Assembly: GCF_004337705.1 (NCBI RefSeq)
Contig: NZ_SKBU01000006.1
Coordinates: 1 to 64,000, forward strand
From: Rubrobacter taiwanensis
GTDB taxonomy: Bacteria; Actinomycetota; Rubrobacteria; Rubrobacterales; Rubrobacteraceae
Length of the DNA: 64,000 nt
Direction of reading: 5' to 3'
A program made the translations under genes and the position numbers. The notes under the pieces were generated by a model. That model saw nothing but the letters and a program-made list of their open reading frames with translations, was not told where the DNA came from and searched no databases. Positions within the stretch are counted from its first letter, which is position 1. Each line of letters opens with the position of its first letter. Below, piece after piece: positions 26,896-35,031 of the stretch.

Positions 26896-27669
26896 ATGAA
26901 GGGCGCGAGCGTGGTGGAGTACGAGGTTGTCGGCGGGGTGGCGCGCATCCATCTGAACCGGCCGCGCCGGTTGAACGCGGTGGTTCCGGAGCTGGTGGAG
27001 GGGTTGAATGCGGCGTTGGACCGGGCGCTGGAGGAAGAGGTTGGGGCGGCGGTTCTGGCGGGGCGGGGCCGTGCGTTCTGTTCTGGGGCGGATCTGAAGC
27101 GCCGGGAGCCGCCGGTTTCGGAGGCTGAGCTGCGGCGCCGGATGCAGCGTGTGCAAGATGTGACGCGCAGGGTCCGGCGGGTTCCTTTCCCCGTGATCTC
27201 GGCCGTTCACGGCTACGCGCTGGGAGCGGGTTGCGAGTTCGCTCTCGCCTGCGATCTGGTGGTGGCCGCGCGCGACGCGGTCTTCGGCTTTCCGGAGGTC
27301 AGTGTTGGACGCGGTGTCACCGGCGGCATCTCGCACCTACTCCCCCTTGCGGTCGGGCCGGCACGGGCCAAGGAGTTGGTGCTGCTCGGGGAGCGGTTCG
27401 GTGCGGAGCGGGCCGCCGAGCTGGGGCTGGTGAACCGGGTTGTGGAGTCCGGGAAGCACGAAGCGGCGGCGCTGGAGCTGGCCCGGAGGCTCAGCGGTCT
27501 GCCGCGCGGGGCCGTGGCGCGGGCCAAGTACGCGCTCGACCGCGGGGCGCAGTCGGGCATTGAGACCGCCTTCGAGGTAGAGGTGGACTATGCCGTGGCC
27601 GCCCGGCTCTCGGAGGAGTCGGAGCGGGCCGCCGAGGAATTCCGGAACCGGAAGAAGGAGGAGGACTGA
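26896..27669 (+). CDS. Enoyl-CoA hydratase/isomerase family protein
   Basis: 257 residues of the crotonase fold. The CoA-binding/oxyanion elements are AAVLAGRGRAFCSGADLK and SAVHGYALGAGCEFALACDL. The first catalytic Glu is replaced in the GYALGAGCEF block by the usual Gly-Cys-Glu layout, and the second lies in GFPEVSVGRGVTGG. It likely hydrates or isomerises a short acyl-CoA formed by the ligase encoded next. ATG 26896 with GGGAGGGG upstream is preferred over an in-frame ATG at 26827 which lies across the operator. Its stop overlaps the ligase ATG by one base. Confidence 0.9.
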   Translation: MKGASVVEYEVVGGVARIHLNRPRRLNAVVPELVEGLNAALDRALEEEVGAAVLAGRGRAFCSGADLKRREPPVSEAELRRRMQRVQDVTRRVRRVPFPVISAVHGYALGAGCEFALACDLVVAARDAVFGFPEVSVGRGVTGGISHLLPLAVGPARAKELVLLGERFGAERAAELGLVNRVVESGKHEAAALELARRLSGLPRGAVARAKYALDRGAQSGIETAFEVEVDYAVAARLSEESERAAEEFRNRKKEED

Positions 27670-29258
27670 TGGAGAGCGTGGCCAGGCTAGGGCTGGACCG
27701 TATCCCGGATCTGGGGACCCTGACCGCCCGCGCTGCGGCCCGGTGGGCCGGACGCACCGCCCTGACGTTCGACGAGACCGGGGAGAGCCTGACTTACGGC
27801 GAGGTAGAGGGGCGGTCGAACCGGATCGCGCACGTCCTGGGCGAGCTCGGTGTGGGCTTCGGGGACCGGGTCGGCGTGATGCTGCGCAACCGGCCGGAGT
27901 TCCCGTTGACGTGGCTGGCGCTGGCCAAGCTCGGGGCGGTCATGGTCCCGATCAACGTCTACTACCGGGAGCTCGACGCCCGTTACGTGTTGGAGCACTC
28001 CGGGGCGAAGCTGGTTGTGACCTCTTCGGAGTTTGTCCCGCTGCTGGAGGAGATCCGGGCTCGGTCCGGTGCTCTGGAGCGTGTGGTGTCGGTGGACGGC
28101 GGGTTCAAGTCGCTGCTGGAAGCCGCGGCCGGAGAGCCGCCGGGGGTGAGAGTTTACCCGGAGAACCTGGCCAGCATCCAGTACACCTCCGGTACGACGG
28201 GACCTCCGAAGGGCTGCATGCTCTCGCACGGCTTCTGGGTTCACAAGTTCCGCAAGCACATCGAGCAGCCCGAACCGCCCGTAAACGAGAGCGACGTGCT
28301 GCTCACCGCCCAGCCCTACCACTACATAGACCCGCAGTGGAACACGCTCGTCTCGCTGGCCTCCGGCGCTCCACTCGTGGTACTCGACCGGTTCCATCCC
28401 TCCACCTTCTGGGAGAAGGTGCGCCGCTACGGCATCACCTTCTTCTTCTGCATCGGGGCCATGCCGACGCTGATGCTCAAGATGCCGTCCACGCCGGAGG
28501 ACAGGGACCACCGGGTACGGCACATCATCTGTTCCGGCATTCCGAAGAACATCCACCGGGAGCTGGAGGAGCGCTGGGGAGCGCCCTGGCACGAGTGGTT
28601 CGGGATGACCGAGACCGGCGGTGATATCTCGGTCCGGCAGGACGAGCACGACGAGCTCGTCGGGACCGGCTGCATCGGGCGGCCCCACTACACCCGGGAG
28701 GCGCGCATCGTGGACGACTCGGACAGGCCCGTGCCGCGGGGCGAGACGGGCGAGCTGGCGTTGCGCGGCCCGGGCATGATGGACGGCTACTACAGGATGC
28801 CGGAGGAGACTGCGGAGGCATTCCGGAACGGCTGGTTCCACACCGGAGACCTGGCCCGGATGGACGAGGAGGGCCGCATCTACTACGTTGGCCGCAAGAA
28901 GGCCAGGATCCGGCGCAGCGGGGAGAACGTCTCCGCCGAGGAGGTCGAAGGAGCGCTGGAGAGCCACCCGGAGGTGCGGTCGGCCGCCTGCATCCCGGTT
29001 CCGGACGAGATCCGGGGCGAGGAGATCAAGGCCTACATCGTGCTCCGGCCCGGCGCCTCGCCGGAGAGCGTGCCGCCGCAGGAGCTTGCTGAGTTCTGCT
29101 CGGAGAAGCTGGCGTACTTCAAGGTACCCCGCTACTGGGAGTACCGAGAGGAGCTGCCCCGCACGCCCTCTGAAAGAGTAGCCCGGCACCTCTTGCAGCG
29201 CGAGAAGGAGGATCTGCGCGCCGGGTCCTACGACCGGGTGGACGGCGTGTGGCGCTAG
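27669..29258 (+). CDS. AMP-dependent acyl-CoA ligase
   Basis: 529 residues of the ANL superfamily. YTSGTTGPPKGCM (AMP/phosphate loop), FGMTETGG (A5), GWFHTGDLARMDEEG (A7) and the hinge GRKKARIRRSGENVSAEEVE are intact; the C-terminal lobe ends with PRTPSERVARHLL, where the catalytic Lys of PxTxTGKxxK is replaced by Arg or shifted. The pattern resembles crotonobetaine/carnitine-CoA ligases (CaiC). Together with the hydratase it suggests activation and hydration of an unsaturated acid. Translation is coupled to the hydratase gene. Confidence 0.88.
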   Translation: MESVARLGLDRIPDLGTLTARAAARWAGRTALTFDETGESLTYGEVEGRSNRIAHVLGELGVGFGDRVGVMLRNRPEFPLTWLALAKLGAVMVPINVYYRELDARYVLEHSGAKLVVTSSEFVPLLEEIRARSGALERVVSVDGGFKSLLEAAAGEPPGVRVYPENLASIQYTSGTTGPPKGCMLSHGFWVHKFRKHIEQPEPPVNESDVLLTAQPYHYIDPQWNTLVSLASGAPLVVLDRFHPSTFWEKVRRYGITFFFCIGAMPTLMLKMPSTPEDRDHRVRHIICSGIPKNIHRELEERWGAPWHEWFGMTETGGDISVRQDEHDELVGTGCIGRPHYTREARIVDDSDRPVPRGETGELALRGPGMMDGYYRMPEETAEAFRNGWFHTGDLARMDEEGRIYYVGRKKARIRRSGENVSAEEVEGALESHPEVRSAACIPVPDEIRGEEIKAYIVLRPGASPESVPPQELAEFCSEKLAYFKVPRYWEYREELPRTPSERVARHLLQREKEDLRAGSYDRVDGVWR

Positions 29259-29307
29259 CGGGGGGCGCGTGTAAAATGGGCGGGAGAGCGAGGCTCCGGA
29301 GGAGGGT

Positions 29308-29943
29308 TTGGACAGCCTCTTCGACGTTCTGGAAGAGGAGAACCGGGAAGAGCGCCTGGCGGAGGTGGCGCGGCAGGTCTCGGTCTGCACCAGGTGCGAT
29401 CTGGCGCGCACCCGGACCAACACGGTCTTCGGCACCGGCGACCCCTACTCCCCGCTCATGCTCATCGGGGAGGGGCCGGGAGAGAACGAGGACGCCTCGG
29501 GGCTGCCGTTCGTGGGCCGGGCGGGCAAGCTGCTGGACGACATCCTGGCGGCGGTGAACCTGACGCGGGAGCAGATCTACCTCACCAACGTCGTCAAGTG
29601 CCGGGCCTCGGAGGAGCTGAACGGCCGCATCCGCAACCGCCAGCCGAACGCGAAGGAGATCCGGGCCTGCAACCCCTACCTGCAGGCGCAGCTGGAGACG
29701 ATCAAGCCGAAGGTGATCCTGTGCCTGGGGGCCCCGGCGGCACGCACCGTGATAGATCCGAACTTCAAGATCACGCGCGACAGAGGCAAGTGGTACCGGG
29801 CGCACGGGGCGCAGGCGATGGCGACCTTCCATCCCGCCTACATCCTGCGCCAGCGCGGTGAGGAGCTGCGCCAGACGAAGCTCCAGGTCTGGCAGGACAT
29901 CCAGAACGTCTACGCCGAATACGAGAAAGTGCTGGAGAGCTAG
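29308..29943 (+). CDS. udgA: Type 4 uracil-DNA glycosylase (UdgA)
   Basis: 211 residues of the thermophile-type Fe-S UDG. GEGPGENEDASGLPFVGRAG is the active-site loop and FHPAYILRQ the C-terminal motif. Cluster cysteines are VCTRCDL (two), VVKCRA and RACNPY, the expected four. The TTG start at 29308 follows GGAGGAGG. A distinct type 5 enzyme is encoded at 4568, so the organism has two different uracil-removal enzymes. Confidence 0.93.
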   Translation: MDSLFDVLEEENREERLAEVARQVSVCTRCDLARTRTNTVFGTGDPYSPLMLIGEGPGENEDASGLPFVGRAGKLLDDILAAVNLTREQIYLTNVVKCRASEELNGRIRNRQPNAKEIRACNPYLQAQLETIKPKVILCLGAPAARTVIDPNFKITRDRGKWYRAHGAQAMATFHPAYILRQRGEELRQTKLQVWQDIQNVYAEYEKVLES

Positions 29944-29956
29944 GCCAAAGGAGAGC

Positions 29957-31102
29957 ATGCGACCGCTCTATCCCCTGATCCTCTTCGCCCTGTTCACCCT
30001 CGCCGCCTGTGGCGGCGAGGAGCGAGAACCCGCGGTGATCGACGATAGGATAGGCGGAGCGGAGGAACCGGCCCCCGAGGCGCAGCCGGAGGATGCCGTT
30101 CCCGTCGTAGAGGAGGTCATAACCGGCCTGAATACGCCGTGGGAGGTCGTCTTCGCGCCGGACGGGCGCGTCTTCATAACCGAGCGTCCGGGGCGAATCC
30201 TGGTCGTCGAGAGCGGAGCGGTGCGGGCCGAGCCCTACGCCGAGCTGGACGTGGACGAGGTCGGGGAAGGGGGTCAGCTCGGGCTCGCGCTCGACCCGGC
30301 CTTCGGGGAGAACGGCTACCTCTACACCTACTACACCGCCCCGGACGGGGAGGGCGGGCTCGTCAACCGGATCTCCCGGCTCGTGGATGAGGGCGGCTCG
30401 GCGACCGAGGACCGGGTGCTGCTGGAGGCCCCGGCGTACAGCATCCACAACGGGGGCCGGGTGGCCTTCGGTCCCGACGGCAAGCTCTATGCGACTTTGG
30501 GCGACGTGGGAGAGGAGGGTCTGGCGCAGGAGCGGGATACGCTGGCCGGCAAGATCGTGCGCCTCAACCCCGACGGCTCCGTGCCCGAAGACAACCCCTT
30601 CCCCGGCTCTCACGTCTACAACGAGGGGCACCGCAACCCGCAGGGGCTCGCCTGGCACCCGGAGACCGGCGAGCTCTACGCCCCCGAGCACGGTCCCACC
30701 GGGCACGACGAGCTGAACTGGATCCGGCCCGGCGAGAACTACGGCTGGCCCGAGGTGGCGGGAGCGGGCGGCGAGCCGGAGTACCGGGACCCCGTGATCG
30801 AGAGCGGAGCGGAGACCTGGGCCCCCTCCGGGGCCGCGTTCGCTACCGGAGGGCCCTTCGCGAACAACCTCTTCTTTACCGGCCTCAGGGGCAGCGCCCT
30901 CTACCGCGTCGCGCTCAGCGCAGACGACCCGTCGCGGGTGGAAGAGTTCGAGCCGCTCCTGGAGGGCGAGCACGGGCGCCTGCGCACCGTCGTGGAGGGG
31001 CCGGACGGCGCGCTGTACGTCCTCACCAGCAACACCGACGGCCGCGGCGACCCGCGGGAGGGCGACGACAGGCTTCTGCGCGTCACGTTCGAGGATGAGT
31101 AA
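29957..31102 (+). CDS. PQQ-dependent sugar dehydrogenase-like lipoprotein
   Basis: 381 residues. A lipoprotein signal (FTLAAC lipobox) precedes a six-bladed propeller of the glucose/sorbosone dehydrogenase family: LNTPWEVVFAPDGRVFITERPG, GQLGLALDPAFGENGYLY, HNGGRVAFGPDGKLYATLGD and EGHRNPQGLAWHPETGELYAPEHGP carry the usual His and Arg of the active site. It probably oxidises a sugar at the outer face of the membrane; PQQ dependence is family knowledge and no PQQ genes are present. ATG 29957 has AAAGGAG six bases upstream, 13 nt after udgA. Confidence 0.9.
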   Translation: MRPLYPLILFALFTLAACGGEEREPAVIDDRIGGAEEPAPEAQPEDAVPVVEEVITGLNTPWEVVFAPDGRVFITERPGRILVVESGAVRAEPYAELDVDEVGEGGQLGLALDPAFGENGYLYTYYTAPDGEGGLVNRISRLVDEGGSATEDRVLLEAPAYSIHNGGRVAFGPDGKLYATLGDVGEEGLAQERDTLAGKIVRLNPDGSVPEDNPFPGSHVYNEGHRNPQGLAWHPETGELYAPEHGPTGHDELNWIRPGENYGWPEVAGAGGEPEYRDPVIESGAETWAPSGAAFATGGPFANNLFFTGLRGSALYRVALSADDPSRVEEFEPLLEGEHGRLRTVVEGPDGALYVLTSNTDGRGDPREGDDRLLRVTFEDE

Positions 31103-31189
31103 ACATTTTCCCTACCCGGCGGTCAGCGTCCTGCTATCATGTTCTTTCAGGGTAGGTCTGAAGTCTAGCTTATCAGGAAGAGTTGCAAC

Positions 31190-32251
31190 GTGGTTCAGTC
31201 GGCTACGAAACCCGAGATAATGGACGCGCTGGACAAGGAGATCCTCAACCTAATCCAGCGCAACATACCGCTGGAACGCGAGCCGTTCGAGGAGATCGGC
31301 CGCGCGGTAGGCACGACCGGGGATGAGGTGATCCGCCGGATAGAGGCGCTCAAACGCGGGCGGGTCATACGCCAGATCAGCGCCATCTTCGACACCCGCG
31401 TGCTGGGCTACGAGTCCAGCCTGGTGGCGGCGAAATTCGCTCCGGAGAAGCTCCACTCCGGGGCCCGGGCCATAAACTCGCATCCCGGCGTCTCGCACAA
31501 CTACGAGCGCAACAACGAGTTCAACCTCTGGTACACGGTCGCCGTCCCGCCGGACTCCCGGCTGGGTCTGGAGCGGACGGTGGAGGTGCTGCGGGAGATC
31601 TCCGGCGCGGAGAAGATGCGCATCCTGCCGACCCTGAAGCTCTTCAAGATCGGGGTCACCCTGGACATGAAAGAGGGTGCGACCGCCCGCAAGGAGGCCC
31701 CGCAGTACGGCGAGCGGGATCGCAGCCGGGCCGACCGCAACATCTCCGAGGCAGACAAGGCGGCGATCCGGGTCCTGCAGGAGGACATCCCCCTCACCCA
31801 GCGGCCCTTCGATCTCTGGGCCGAGCAGGCCGGGCTGGAGCCCGGAGAGCTGATCGGGAAGGCCCGGGAGCTGCAGGCCCGCAAGATCATGCGCCGCTTC
31901 TCCGCCGTACTCTACCACCGCAAGGCGGGCTTCCGCGCCAACGCCATGGGCGTCTGGAAGGTGCCGCCGGAACGGACGGACGAGGTCGGCCAGATGTTCG
32001 CCCAGTACCAGGCCGTCTCCCACTGTTACGAGCGCCCGACCTACGAGGACTGGCCGTACTCGATCTTCAGCATGGTCCACGGCCGCAGCGAGGAGGAGTG
32101 TGAGCGGGTACTCTCCGCCATGTCCGAGGAGAGCGGCATCACCGAGTACGACTCACTCTACTCCACCCGGGAGTACAAGAAGACCCGCGTCCGGTACTTC
32201 ACGCCGGAGATGGAGGCCTGGGAGCGGCTCTACTCGGGCAGGGTGCGTTAG
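31190..32251 (+). CDS. Siroheme decarboxylase, AhbA-AhbB type fusion
   Basis: 353 residues made of two tandem Lrp/AsnC-like halves. Each half has a winged-helix start (LDKEILNLIQRNIPLEREPF; DKAAIRVLQEDIPLTQRPF) and a ligand half with the active-site His: GVSHNYERNNEFNLWYTV in the first, AVSHCYERPTYEDWPYSIF in the second. In the family AhbA and AhbB (or NirD/L) are usually separate and form a heterodimer that decarboxylates siroheme toward heme or heme d1. GTG 31190 follows AGGAAGAG. No nir or ahbC/D gene is in view, so the pathway end product is open. Confidence 0.9.
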   Translation: MVQSATKPEIMDALDKEILNLIQRNIPLEREPFEEIGRAVGTTGDEVIRRIEALKRGRVIRQISAIFDTRVLGYESSLVAAKFAPEKLHSGARAINSHPGVSHNYERNNEFNLWYTVAVPPDSRLGLERTVEVLREISGAEKMRILPTLKLFKIGVTLDMKEGATARKEAPQYGERDRSRADRNISEADKAAIRVLQEDIPLTQRPFDLWAEQAGLEPGELIGKARELQARKIMRRFSAVLYHRKAGFRANAMGVWKVPPERTDEVGQMFAQYQAVSHCYERPTYEDWPYSIFSMVHGRSEEECERVLSAMSEESGITEYDSLYSTREYKKTRVRYFTPEMEAWERLYSGRVR

Positions 32252-32293
32252 CGGGTCTCGCCCGGCGGCCACCGGAGCGCAGCCCGGTATTCG

Positions 32294-33034
32294 ATGGCTG
32301 AGAGCTACGCGGTTGCGCTTCTCGCCATGCTCCTGGCGGGGGGCGTGGCGGGCCTGACCGGGTTCGGCTTCGCGCTGGTATCATCCCCCCTGCTCCTGCT
32401 CGTCTTCGACCCGCCGACGGTGGTAGCGGTGATGCTGGTCCTCTCTCTGCTCATCAACTCCGCCATCGCGCTGGACTCCTGGCGGCAGGTGCGGGTCCGC
32501 CCCGTGCTCTCGCTGCTGCCCTGGGCTCTCGCCGGTCTCCTGCTGGGCGCCGAGGTCCTGCAGGTGCTCGGGGCCGGGCAGATCCGTCTGCTGGCCGGGG
32601 TCACGGTGGTGGTGTTCGCGCTGCTCATGATCTGGGGCGTGGAGATACCGGGCCTGGGCAGCCGCTGGGGAACGGCGGCTGCCGGGGGTGCGAGCGGGGC
32701 GCTCTCCACCTCCACCGGGCTCGCCGGCCCGCCCGTGGTGATGCTCTTCGCGGCGCGCGGGTTTCCGAAGGAGAGTTTCCGGGCCAGTAACGCCGCCTAC
32801 TTTCTGTGCATCAGCCTCGCCGGGCTCGCGCTCTTCTTCCTGCGGGATCTCCTGAGCGCCTCGCACCTCTATCTCGCCGCGGCTCTCCTCCCCGCGGTCC
32901 TGCTCGGCAAGACGGCCGGTACGCGCCTGCTGCTGCGCGTCTCCGACGAGCTCTTCCGCAGGATCACGCTGGCTCTGGTGCTCGTAGCCGGCCTCGCCGC
33001 CGTCGCGAGCGGGCTCTACGCTCTCGTGCCGTAA
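32294..33034 (+). CDS. TauE/SafE-family membrane transporter
   Basis: 246 residues, about eight TM segments. The family repeats are seen as GGVAGLTGFGFALVSSPLLLL and GGASGALSTSTGLAGPPVVM. The family exports or imports sulfite, sulfonates and related anions; the substrate is unknown here. ATG 32294 is 42 nt after the siroheme decarboxylase gene, and the sulfur link (siroheme is the sulfite reductase cofactor) may be more than chance. Confidence 0.87.
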   Translation: MAESYAVALLAMLLAGGVAGLTGFGFALVSSPLLLLVFDPPTVVAVMLVLSLLINSAIALDSWRQVRVRPVLSLLPWALAGLLLGAEVLQVLGAGQIRLLAGVTVVVFALLMIWGVEIPGLGSRWGTAAAGGASGALSTSTGLAGPPVVMLFAARGFPKESFRASNAAYFLCISLAGLALFFLRDLLSASHLYLAAALLPAVLLGKTAGTRLLLRVSDELFRRITLALVLVAGLAAVASGLYALVP

Positions 33035-33066
33035 ATCTCCGCCTTCCGTCACCCGCGGCCACCGGA

Positions 33067-33072
33067 TAGAGT
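33067..33072 (+). promoter_or_regulatory. -10 element TAGAGT in GGATAGAGTT
   Basis: An extended -10-like sequence ten bases before GTG 33083. Confidence 0.4.
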
Positions 33073-33082
33073 TACAGGGACC

Positions 33083-33466
33083 GTGGCCAGACCCTTCATC
33101 ATAGTAGCGCTCTCCACGCTCGCGCTGGCCGGGCTGTTTCTGGCGCTGCGGCCGGAGATTCCCTCCGGCGGGGCTCCGGAGCAGCGCAGCTTCAAGCTCG
33201 AGATCCGCAACGGCTCCATGACACCGGATGAGCTCGTCGTGCGTGAGGGCGACCGGGTGACGCTCAGGATAGAGTCGGACCGGCCGGTCGAGCTCCACGT
33301 GCACGGCTACGATCTCCGGGCAGATGTGGCGCCGGGGGAGACGGCCGAGATCTCGTTCGACGCGGACTTCTCCGGACGGTTCGAGATAGAGAACCACCAC
33401 GACCACTCGAACGGAGATGAACACTCGCACTCCGCTACCGGCACGCTGGTCGTGCAGCCCCGCTAG
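33083..33466 (+). CDS. Cupredoxin-like membrane-anchored protein with His-rich loop
   Basis: 127 residues. An N-terminal TM or uncleaved signal (residues 5-22) is followed by a cupredoxin-like fold of the EfeO/COX2-like type (MTPDELVVREGDRVTLRIES, ELHVHGYDLRADVAPGE). Near the C-terminus the metal-binding loop is expanded into NHHDHSNGDEHSHSATGT, with six His. This suggests binding of copper or another metal outside the cell. The GTG start lies ten bases after a -10 element. It is 3 nt upstream of a Cys-rich membrane protein gene, so the two form one operon. Confidence 0.82.
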   Translation: MARPFIIVALSTLALAGLFLALRPEIPSGGAPEQRSFKLEIRNGSMTPDELVVREGDRVTLRIESDRPVELHVHGYDLRADVAPGETAEISFDADFSGRFEIENHHDHSNGDEHSHSATGTLVVQPR

Positions 33467-33469
33467 GAT

Positions 33470-34942
33470 ATGCGAGCCCTGCGCTTCCTGACCGTCGCGG
33501 CAGCCGCCTTTATTATCTCTCCGGCCCCGGCCTACGCTCACGGGTTCGGCCGCAGCCAGGCGCTGCCGCTCCCCTACTGGCTCTACATCTTCGGCATCAA
33601 CGCCGTCATACTCGCCACCTTCGTCATGATCGCGCTCTCCATGGAGCACCGCCCCACCGGCGGGACGTACCCCAGGCTCGACCTGCTGAGCGTCCGGCCC
33701 CTGCGCGTGCTGCTGACCGGCCGCTGGCTGCCGGCAGCCCTGCGTCTGCTATCGGTGGCGCTGCTCGTGCTCATCGTGCTCTGCGGGCTCCTCGGGAACC
33801 AGGACCCGGCCTCCAACCTCGCCCCGGTCTTCGTCTGGATCTCCTGGTGGGTCGGGTTCAGCTTCTTCACCGCGCTGGTGGGGAACATCTGGCCGCTCGT
33901 GAACCCCTGGGAGATCCTCTTCGAGCGGGCATCCGGACCCGCCCGGCGGCTCGGGCTCCGGAGCCCGGAGCTTCGCGTCCCGTACCCCGCCGCACTCGGC
34001 GTCTGGCCCGCTCTGGTCCTGTTTGCGGCCTTCGCGTGGGTCGAGACCGTCTACGAAGGATCCTCCAACCCCTTCAATCTCGCTCTGCTCATACTGCTCT
34101 ACTCCGCGATCACCTGGACCGGGATGGCCGTCTTCGGCAGGGAGGTCTGGCTCCGGCGCGGTGAGGCCTTCTCGGTCTTCTTCGGCATCCTCGCCCGCTT
34201 CGCTCCGACCGAGGTGCGCACCGCGGGCGCCTGCAAGGGCTGCGACGCCTGCCGGATATCCGGGGAGTGCGTCAACTGCTACGAGTGCTTCGCCCGGGCG
34301 GCTCCGGGGCACCGGGAGATCAACCTGCGCCCCCCGGCGGTCGGGCTCGGGCTGCCGGAGCGGGTGCCGCCGGGCCAGATGACCTTCGTCCTCTTCATGC
34401 TGGCCATCGTTACCTACGACAGCCTCCGGGAGACCCCGCTGTGGACGGCCTCCGGCATCCCGCCGACGGCCGGGCTCCTCGCGCTGCCGCTGGTCTTCCT
34501 CGGACTGTACCTGGGGTTCGTGCGGCTCAGCCGGCGCGTGAGCCGCAGCCGGGTTCCTCCCGGCCGGCTCGCCACCGCCTACGTCTACTCGCTGGTGCCC
34601 ATCGCCGTCGCCTACCAGGTGGCGCACTACCTCTCGTACCTGCTCGTCCAGGGGCAGGCCGCGATCGCCCTGATCTCAGACCCGTTCGGGTGGGGCTGGA
34701 ACCTCTTCGGCACGGCGGGCTACCGGGTGCACGCCGTCCTGGACGCCTCACTCGTGTGGTATCTGCAGGTGGCCCTGATCCTGGCCGGCCACATCCTGGC
34801 CGTCTACCTGGCGCACGCGGTGGCGCTGCGAACCTTCAAGGACCCCCTCCCGGCGGCCCGGAGCCAGTACCCGATGATGGCCCTGATGGTCTTCTACACC
34901 GTCTTCAGCCTCTGGATCCTCTCCCAGCCGGTAGCCGGGTAG
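33470..34942 (+). CDS. Polytopic membrane protein with Cys-rich loop
   Basis: 490 residues, about twelve hydrophobic segments, preceded by a signal-like N-terminus (ending AYAHGFG). A cytoplasmic or external loop near residues 249-270 contains ACKGCDACRISGECVNCYEC, with six Cys in 20 residues, suitable for Fe-S or metal binding. Homologues are sometimes labelled fenitrothion hydrolase, a name that should not be trusted for function. Its tight linkage to a His-rich cupredoxin-like protein suggests metal handling or electron transfer. ATG 33470, 3 nt after the previous stop. Confidence 0.75.
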   Translation: MRALRFLTVAAAAFIISPAPAYAHGFGRSQALPLPYWLYIFGINAVILATFVMIALSMEHRPTGGTYPRLDLLSVRPLRVLLTGRWLPAALRLLSVALLVLIVLCGLLGNQDPASNLAPVFVWISWWVGFSFFTALVGNIWPLVNPWEILFERASGPARRLGLRSPELRVPYPAALGVWPALVLFAAFAWVETVYEGSSNPFNLALLILLYSAITWTGMAVFGREVWLRRGEAFSVFFGILARFAPTEVRTAGACKGCDACRISGECVNCYECFARAAPGHREINLRPPAVGLGLPERVPPGQMTFVLFMLAIVTYDSLRETPLWTASGIPPTAGLLALPLVFLGLYLGFVRLSRRVSRSRVPPGRLATAYVYSLVPIAVAYQVAHYLSYLLVQGQAAIALISDPFGWGWNLFGTAGYRVHAVLDASLVWYLQVALILAGHILAVYLAHAVALRTFKDPLPAARSQYPMMALMVFYTVFSLWILSQPVAG

Positions 34943-34981
34943 TGCCGCGGAAAATCTATTGCCCCCGGGCAACCAACTGGA

Positions 34982-34987
34982 TAGAGT
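34982..34987 (+). promoter_or_regulatory. -10 element TAGAGT in GGATAGAGT
   Basis: An extended -10-like sequence about 45 nt before the protease ATG at 35032. Confidence 0.4.
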
Positions 34988-35031
34988 CGAAGCAGAAGTT
35001 ACAGATAACCGGACATGAAAGCGAGACGGCG

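Noticed and set aside
33470-34942. Fenitrothion hydrolase
   Set aside because: The name circulates for homologues, but the twelve-TM topology and Cys-rich loop do not resemble a hydrolase.
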